Shown here: positions 57,881-64,000 of the stretch, in pieces
How positions within the stretch are numbered: the first letter of the stretch is position 1
Layout of the letters: the number at the start of each line of letters is the position of its first letter
NCBI GenBank assembly: GCA_016648135.1
Contig: JADDOH010023729.1
Span: forward strand, 124,001 to 188,000
Length of the DNA stretch: 64,000 nucleotides
Source: Agrypnia vestita
Lineage: Eukaryota; Arthropoda; Insecta; Trichoptera; Phryganeidae
Direction: 5' to 3'
The notes under the pieces: model-generated
The model's input: the letters and a program-made list of their open reading frames with translations, nothing else
Told to the model about the DNA's origin: nothing
Database searches by the model: none
Translations under genes and position numbers: made by a program

Positions 57881-58101
57881 CAGGAGCGTGCAGTGAGAAC
57901 AAGAAACATGATTTTTTCCTAAGCATATATTTTGAAAAGAAACCGAAATATGAGATATATCTCGTAATATTCCTATCACAATAATTAACATATTATTCAG
58001 TTTTTAATATTTCATAATATTCTACCAGATAAATATTTAATTAAATTTTTTTCTCCAAATCTATGTTTAAATAAACGTCTTGTTCTCACTGTGCGCCCCT
58101 G
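57881..58101. mobile_element. Short hAT-like element
   Basis: Ends CAGGAGCGTGCAGTGAGAAC and the complement of GTTCTCACTGTGCGCCCCTG. The ends are similar to 45237-45898. Flanking octamers match at only 5 of 8. Confidence 0.6.
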
Positions 58102-58439
58102 CTACATCCATATTACCACTTGTTTAACTGGACGCAGTTATGTAAAAAGCGTCCAGCCCACAAATTGCTAAAAATTATTTATACACGGGTTAGGTCAGTT
58201 CACTAAGATACCTTTACATGCTGAAAACATCCTAGCTATAAGTGCTATAATTTTTTTTAAATTCAATATTTTTTTAAGCAACTTGTTTTATTTAAATAAG
58301 CACCCAAGATAATTTAATACTTTTTAATTCAAGACACAAAATAGAAATTAAAACTGATTAAATAAACAAACATGCTTACACTGAAAATGGTTATTAAAAT
58401 TTTAAAGGATAAATCCAAGCAGTGGTGTGCAGTGGGTAT

Positions 58440-58488
58440 AAACTTAGGTTATGCTGTGACCGACTTTATACCTATATTAAATATATAT

Positions 58489-58539
<51 letters not shown>

Positions 58540-59253
58540 ATATATATATATATTATATGCGCATATACCTATAAGGGTATATAATTTTTTTTTTTAATTT
58601 TAACTATATATAATGAACTATTTTGAGTAGCTTAACAAAAATAACTGCACTATAAAAGAAATATTGTAAACAATATTTCCTAAATAAATAAATATTTTAT
58701 ATAGGTATAGCTAATACGGCGAAAAATTTCAATATATTTCGAAGACGATTTATATATAATTAAATCGGGAAAAATATTAATTTCAGATATACGTTTCTTT
58801 TCACAAAAATAAATCAAACATTTTATGATATCATTATGATATGACAGATGACAGATGATATTTGTCGAATTCGTATTTACATTCACCATAGAAAAGACAT
58901 AAAATTTACACTGAAAGTTTTGGGTGGAATTTGTAAAAAATAACATTTCTGCATGACGTGCGCCTAGCATTCTAAGCAGGACGATATTACACAAAACTCG
59001 CAGCATTAAAAATACACGTTTTTTTTCTCGACTTGACTATATCAGTGGAACAAATTGGTTGGCGAAATAAATGAAGAATTGGCATGAAGTTAAGCACAGA
59101 AAAGTTGGAAATAAAACTTTTAGCCGTAGGACGAATTACGGCTAGAATTTTAAATCAACTTTTTCTTAAAATAAGGATTATTTAATTAATATTTGTTTCT
59201 CAGAATGTTTACTAATGCACAGCTTTTTTGCTTGTATGCGTTGCACGCCACTG
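58440..59253. mobile_element. hAT-type non-autonomous element, copy 2
   Basis: Ends CAGTGGTGTGCA and the complement of TGCACGCCACTG, flanked by AATCCAAG on both sides (58432-58439 and 59254-59261), an exact 8-bp duplication. An (AT)n tract occupies 58480-58555. Same family as 31870-32493. Confidence 0.9.
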
Positions 59254-59672
59254 AATCCAAGTCACATAATATAAAAAGCTGCCATTTAATGATATCACTC
59301 ATATTTTTTTAATAAAATGTGTACCTACATCCAACCCACATAGAACAAAATATGTGCTGTTTTTAGTACATTTAGACATTGTTATTTAGAAATAATCCAA
59401 TATATATCTTCGTAAATAAAAGCATTTTCTTATAATTACATTAAAAAATGATAAAAATATCTCTACAATGTGCCCTATGCAAAAAATATGCAATAATTAA
59501 TTATATATCGATATTAGGTTTTTTAAGAGTCAAATTTTTAGAGGCCATTTTCTCAATTCCATGCTTTTTGGGTTGGACGCTTTCGGCATAATTACGTCAA
59601 ATTGTGAACTTATAATACATTTTGTAACTTATTGTCCAAAACAATAATGAACGCATTTTGGTTTCAGATAAG

Positions 59673-59762
59673 ATGGCACTCTACAGCATTCTGTTCGCCT
59701 GCTTCATGATGTTCATGATCATTCTGTACAACATCAGCTCCGCCGCCAGATATCATATAAAA
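59673..59762 (+). CDS. Agpat: 1-acylglycerol-3-phosphate acyltransferase, first coding exon
   Basis: Start ATG at 59673 follows an acceptor (GGTTTCAG at 59660-59667) by five bases, so at least one upstream non-coding exon is expected. The exon encodes MALYSILFACFMMFMIILYN, then ISSAARYHIK, and ends in phase 0 before GTATGC. Residues 1-20 form the first membrane segment. The encoded enzyme class transfers an acyl chain from acyl-CoA to lysophosphatidic acid to give phosphatidic acid, in the ER membrane, for glycerolipid synthesis. The assignment rests on the joined three exons; this one alone would not be diagnostic. Confidence 0.8.
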
Positions 59763-60401
59763 GTATGCAGGTTTTCATTTTTATTATTCAATTATTAATA
59801 GCCTAATCCTCTGCACAGATGCAATTAACTCTCATTCGACGGCCATCTAAAGAGACACAATTTCTCCTGCTTGCTGTAAATGGCACAAGGAGGTGTGATC
59901 ATGGCATCTGCAGTCAATGTTTGGCATGGTTTATCCAGGTTGAATAAGAATTTTCGCATCAGTTTAACACGTTTCAACCAGATTGTCACAGTAACAACAT
60001 TGGTCAAAACAATCCAATAACTAGAATTTGCAGGTTAAATAACCAGCTGGGTCACCGAGGCATGGATGTGGTGGATGTGTTTAGCACTTTTTTTAAATAA
60101 CTTTATGAAAAGTGTCCTCATCAATATTTCCATTAGTCGCTCCCACTTCCCGCTTTTACATATTGACTTCAATTTGTTTTTGTGTGTACCTGCTCTATGA
60201 CATTATAATAATTCAATATTTTTTCAATGTATTGCATGTATGATTGTGGATGAGACGAGAGCAGTGACCCAGGACAGAAGAGTGTGACATCGGGGGGAAC
60301 GACATGATGATACGTTACTTAATTACTATATATAATTATATATAAGAAACTTTATATTCAGCCATTTTTTTTATTCATTCCGGGTTTTCTTTTTTGTCTA
60401 G

Positions 60402-60490
60402 TTCACATTTTTCGTGGTGTCGAGTTTAATCAACGCGACCATCGTGCTGCCGCTGATGTTCCTGAAGCCGAGGAATTACGAGAATGCGCT
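60402..60490 (+). CDS. Agpat: Acyltransferase, second coding exon
   Basis: 89 bp between acceptor TTTTTTGTCTAG and donor GTAAGT. It encodes FTFFVVSSLINATIVLPLMF, then LKPRNYENAL, with the second membrane segment in the first 20 residues. It is followed by the short basic stretch and RNxEN motif seen in AGPAT1/2-type proteins. It ends two bases into a Leu codon, which exon 3 completes. The preceding intron is 639 bp. Confidence 0.82.
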
Positions 60491-60784
60491 GTAAGTAACA
60501 ACAGTCGTGTCAGATTCATAACACTATTGTGCTAATGGGTCGCTTCGGTGCTGATTGGGAAGGTGTCTCAAATGACATTGATTATCGCCAACTCACATTT
60601 AGTCCTCAGTACTCGATAAATTCCGCAAAGCGATCAAACTTTACTGGTCATACTCACGAATATTTTTTTGATATTATATAAAAAAAAATTAAAATTGTAC
60701 TGTATGTTTCCCAATTAAAATAAAAAAATTAAAAAAATATATATAAATAACAAACATAAAAAAAAACATTGCTATTAGTTTTCT

Positions 60785-60990
60785 TTCATCATCATTATCA
60801 ATCACTATTTAGCTCAACAATCCCTGTTGGGTCTTAGTCTTCTCGAGAATTTTCTTCCATTGATCCCTATGATGAGCCATTCTTATCCAGTCTTGGATTT
60901 TTAGGACATACATGTCTTTGAAGACATTGTCGTTCCATCTTAACTTAAGCCTTGCCGACCGCTGGTGGTCTTATGTTCAGAAATGACTTC
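60785..60990 (-). pseudogene. Intronic LINE C-terminal fragment
   Basis: Minus frame RSARLKLRWNDNVFKDMYVL, then KIQDWIRMAHHRDQWKKILEK, TKTQQGL, stop, and a GATGATG-like tail. This is a LINE C-terminal end (RxKxRWxDxV...W...DRxxWxxIxExAKTxxGL). It lies in intron 2 of the acyltransferase, antisense. Confidence 0.6.
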
Positions 60991-61459
60991 GGTAGTTGCT
61001 ATTCATGGCCTAACCCCTGAATTTTTATTTATTTTATAATTCTTGAAAAGCTCATCTCATACAAAATCATGCCTAAATTAATTTTTAAAGTATGTCCAAA
61101 GTATGTTTCAAAATTTTCTTTTTAAAAACATTCTGTGCAGGCATATGTAAGCTCCGATCTGTTAAGCTAACATTAAAATTTTGGTGTGTCTGGAATTGGG
61201 GTTTTATTAAATTTTGGAAGAGGTAATAATAACAATTTGTACTTACTATGTGTTTTTTGATGTCCTATTATTGTTATTAAGGATCCAATATGTGAGTCTT
61301 TGGCTTTTTGGCTTTTTGAATTTTGGCTTCCGCAGTAGAATTTTTTTTTTATGATGAAATACATTTTTCTACATGGTTCTTGACCCTGAAACCTAAGTCA
61401 GATGTAGGATAGAGTAAAATGCATTTTTTGTGATGGCAACCCGAACCTGAAATCTCAGT

Positions 61460-61850
61460 AAAGAATGGTCAGCTGCTATGTTTGGTCCATGCTTTTGTAC
61501 GGAGTTGAATCGAAAATGAACTGACTTAGCATTTGAAATGTGGTTGCACCGTAGAATGTTGCGCATGCCGTGGACAGATATGGTCAGCAAATCAGATGTG
61601 CTCCAGAGAGCCAGAACTGAGAGAGAGTTGTTGGCAAATATCAAAGTCCGAAAGATGTTATACTCAGGTCATGTGCTTAAATGGGAAATGAATGATCTTT
61701 TACATTTGATAATCAAGGGCAAGATCGAGGGGAAACGAGATGTCGGCAGGAAGCAAAACTCGTGGCTTCGTAATATACGAGATTGGACTGGAACGAGGAC
61801 AGTGGAAGAGCTGTTTCGAGTCGCTAGAGTCAGGGAGATGTAGATACTCT
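61460..61850 (+). pseudogene. Intronic RTE-type LINE fragment
   Basis: YVWSMLLYGVES then, after a frame change, AFEMWLHRRMLRMPWTDMVS, HVLKWEMNDLLHLIIKGKIE, GKRDVGRKQNSWLRNIRDWT. Matches the C-terminal region of endonuclease-reverse transcriptase LINEs. Confidence 0.7.
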
Positions 61851-62499
61851 CAAGTGATAGTCAACGTTGGAGAAGACACTTGGAGAAAAAAAGAAGATAT
61901 GGTTCTTAATTATTCTCAATAATACTAATGATAATGTGAAATAACCATTTCACTGGCGATGACTCCTCTATCAGACAGCTATCTGCTGTATTGTTTTTTA
62001 ATTAAAATAATATTCAAAGATAATTATAAAACTCAAAAAACCTGAATGATTTAAATTGATTCAGTTCATGTAGGTCAAACGAGATTTATCAAATCCAGTC
62101 GGGTTGATATGAAGCGCTTATCTTTCCTCATAAATTGCATCATGGCTGCACTCTGAACTTGTGATGGATTTAAAAATACCTACCTCAATAATAAAGTTTC
62201 TTGATAAGTTCACCCTGCTCATCACACAGTACAATTTGTACCTATGTATACCCAAGGTCCCACAATTAATGTCCCAAAAGAGTAGACACACAATGTGAAA
62301 ATTCAAATAACGAGCATCAGTTGCATTTTAAAGCAAGCTCATTGCAAAATTTATATTCGATTGTGAGGAGTAATCTGCCATCGTAAAGTTAGGGTTAATT
62401 TTGGTAAAAATTTGGTGAACCATGAATTGGGTGAAGAGGTAGCATCTTTGTACTCGCATACTACAAATCTTTTGATCTTCAGCGGTCGTGATTTCGACC

Positions 62500-62870
62500 T
62501 TAGATTATGGATGCGAACGGTCAGATGCTACGTGTTTTCAATATTATTTTATGGAATTGAAGCATGGACGCTTACCAACGAATTGGTAAGATGACTTGAA
62601 GCATTTGAGATGTGGATCTATAGAAGATTACTTAAAATAAGCCGGATGGACAGAGTTACCAATGAAGATATTATGCTTCGGAGGAATAAAGAAAAAGAAG
62701 TTATTAAAACAATAAAAATCCGAAAACTTCAACATCTTTAACATATGATGAAATATCCACAGAAGTACGAGATCTTGTACCATCTTAAGCAGGGAAAAAT
62801 TGCCGGAAGACGGAACTCTAGAAGGAAGAGAACATCATGACTGAAAAACCTTGGTTTGGGTAGTCTACTT
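62500..62870 (+). pseudogene. Second intronic RTE-type LINE fragment
   Basis: RTVRCYVFSILFYGIEAWTL, stop, LEAFEMWIYRRLLKISRMDR, VTNEDIMLRRNKEKEVIKTI, with further stops. Homologous to the 61.5-kb fragment but more decayed. Confidence 0.7.
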
Positions 62871-63004
62871 TATTGCTATTCAACATGATAGCCTATGTCT
62901 GTTGGACGAATATACCGCAAGAAGGAGAAGAAACTACCGGCCCTGAGAAATATAAATTCCCATTTAGACTATGTATTAAAATTTATCACTGAAAATTTTT
63001 TCAG

Positions 63005-63138
63005 GATACCAGCGTACCTGTGCAGGGTATGCGGCCGGCTCATGGGACTGTCCTGGGAGGTGAGGGGGCAGCACAACATAGACAACACCACCGGAAACAT
63101 TGTACTTTTGAACCATCAAAGTTCCATTGACCTAGTCT
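63005..63138 (+). CDS. Agpat: Acyltransferase, third coding exon with NHX4D motif
   Basis: 134 bp between acceptor TTTTTTCAG and donor GTAAGT. Joined to exon 2 it reads LIPAYLCRVCGRLMGLSWEV, then RGQHNIDNTTGNIVLLNHQS, SIDLV. NHQSSID is block I (NHX4D) of the PlsC/AGPAT family: the His and Asp are the catalytic pair. WEVRG just before it is also typical of AGPAT1/2-type enzymes. Blocks II to IV (including FPEGTR) must lie beyond 64000. The preceding intron is 2514 bp and full of LINE debris. The paralogue number is not determined. Confidence 0.92.
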
Positions 63139-64000
63139 GTAAGTGCATATCAGCAAAATTTTTTTTCTGTCGGGAACAAACTTATCCAGAATTCTATCTA
63201 CATGTATATTCATACATCGAGTCATGATCGTAACAATGTAATATAGTTTTCATCTAATAGGATTAACCATGAATCACAAGGTGCAATTTTTATTATGTCA
63301 CTGACAATTTTCAAAAATAAAAAATGATTACCTATGCAAAGAAAGAGAAAAATTTACATATCATTCATGAGCTGACTATCAAACACTAGTTTACAATGAT
63401 TTATCAGTGGTATTGAAAATCTATATTTGTTTTGCATGGCAAATGAACCGTAAAATTAATATGTAAAGTCTAAATAGGTTTAAAAAAATTGTGAATTATA
63501 CTAAGATATGTAAATAAGATAATTAAATTAAATAATATAATTAAATACATGCACAGTTATAAAATTAAATGTGTGTGTAATATTTATTTTGGTAATGAAG
63601 GGATCTAAGTACCATGTATTTATCACCTACTTTTATACCTTGAAATGCATCTAAATTTTGGAGTTTTTGTTATTATTTTTTTATAAAAAGGACATCACGC
63701 AGCACATGCATACAAATATAATATTAAATTACATTACACAATATACTCTTGTTAATTCGAAGATTCAAAAAAAAATCGCAAAGCGATTAGAAAATTTGCC
63801 AAACATCGTAAAACTCACGAAAAAAAATCATTAATTTTGTGAAAAAGTCTGTATTTAAACCTTTAATTATATTGCATATTTTAAGAAATCATTTCGAAAA
63901 TACAATATTTATTATACTATTATAAAGATCGCGACATTTCTATTACTAAATACCCGATATTGAAATATTTGTTTTTCTCATTGTGAAAAAAATTTTTTTT
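63139..64000 (+). other. Acyltransferase intron 3, open at window end
   Basis: AT-rich, no further exon recognised. The gene continues outside. Confidence 0.7.

Noticed and set aside
63040..63225. Minus-strand frame opposite acyltransferase exon 3
   Set aside because: Shadow of the real exon.
1..64000. CRISPR array, bacterial operon or complete virus genome
   Set aside because: No regularly spaced direct repeats, no operon-like gene runs, and introns plus eukaryotic transposons throughout.

Overview
The window looks like intergenic and intronic DNA from an insect, most likely a moth or butterfly. Supporting signs are AT-rich sequence, GT-AG introns, mariner copies, short Helitrons ending in CTAG, tRNA-derived SINEs, RTE-type LINE tails, TTAGG-like motifs and frequent GTAGGTACCTAC words. 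The order is inferred from these signs; nothing in the window proves it.

Only one host gene is clearly recognisable. At the right end, on the + strand, three exons (59673-59762, 60402-60490, 63005-63138) encode the N-terminal 104 codons of a 1-acylglycerol-3-phosphate O-acyltransferase. They carry two membrane segments and the NHX4D catalytic motif (NHQSSID). The rest of the gene lies beyond the window. Weaker host candidates are a membrane-segment exon at 7148-7242 (+), an Inr plus DPE core promoter at 15490-15524 (+), a small TATA-associated reading frame at 31441-31677 (-), and exon-like islands near 11.5, 18.0 and 49.1 kb.

Nearly everything else is transposable-element debris, often nested. 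0-5 kb: broken mariner, broken Penelope-like element (PLE) with a hammerhead-like tail, Harbinger-type element, MITE. 5-9 kb: a palindrome with a tRNA-like sequence in each arm, a TA-flanked MITE, and a long foldback element with a SINE in its loop. 9-15 kb: Helitron, a terminal-inverted-repeat element with a PLE-like motif, a MITE whose empty site is also in the window, and a composite foldback. 15-30 kb: mostly unassigned AT-rich DNA with scattered repeats. 30-35 kb: three hAT-type elements, two of them with convincing 8-bp target duplications, and Helitron-like tandem repeats. 35-42 kb: foldbacks, LINE tails, a second mariner. 43-54 kb: LINE tails with target duplications, hAT-like elements, Helitron, second Harbinger-type copy. 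54-59 kb: a two-unit minisatellite, a 1.45-kb TTAA-flanked element nested in a MITE, an almost perfect 185-bp hairpin, and two more hAT-type elements.

No intact transposase or reverse transcriptase was found, so every mobile element here depends on enzymes from elsewhere or is dead. Repeat families were defined by comparing copies inside this window, so family names are structural labels and not database assignments.
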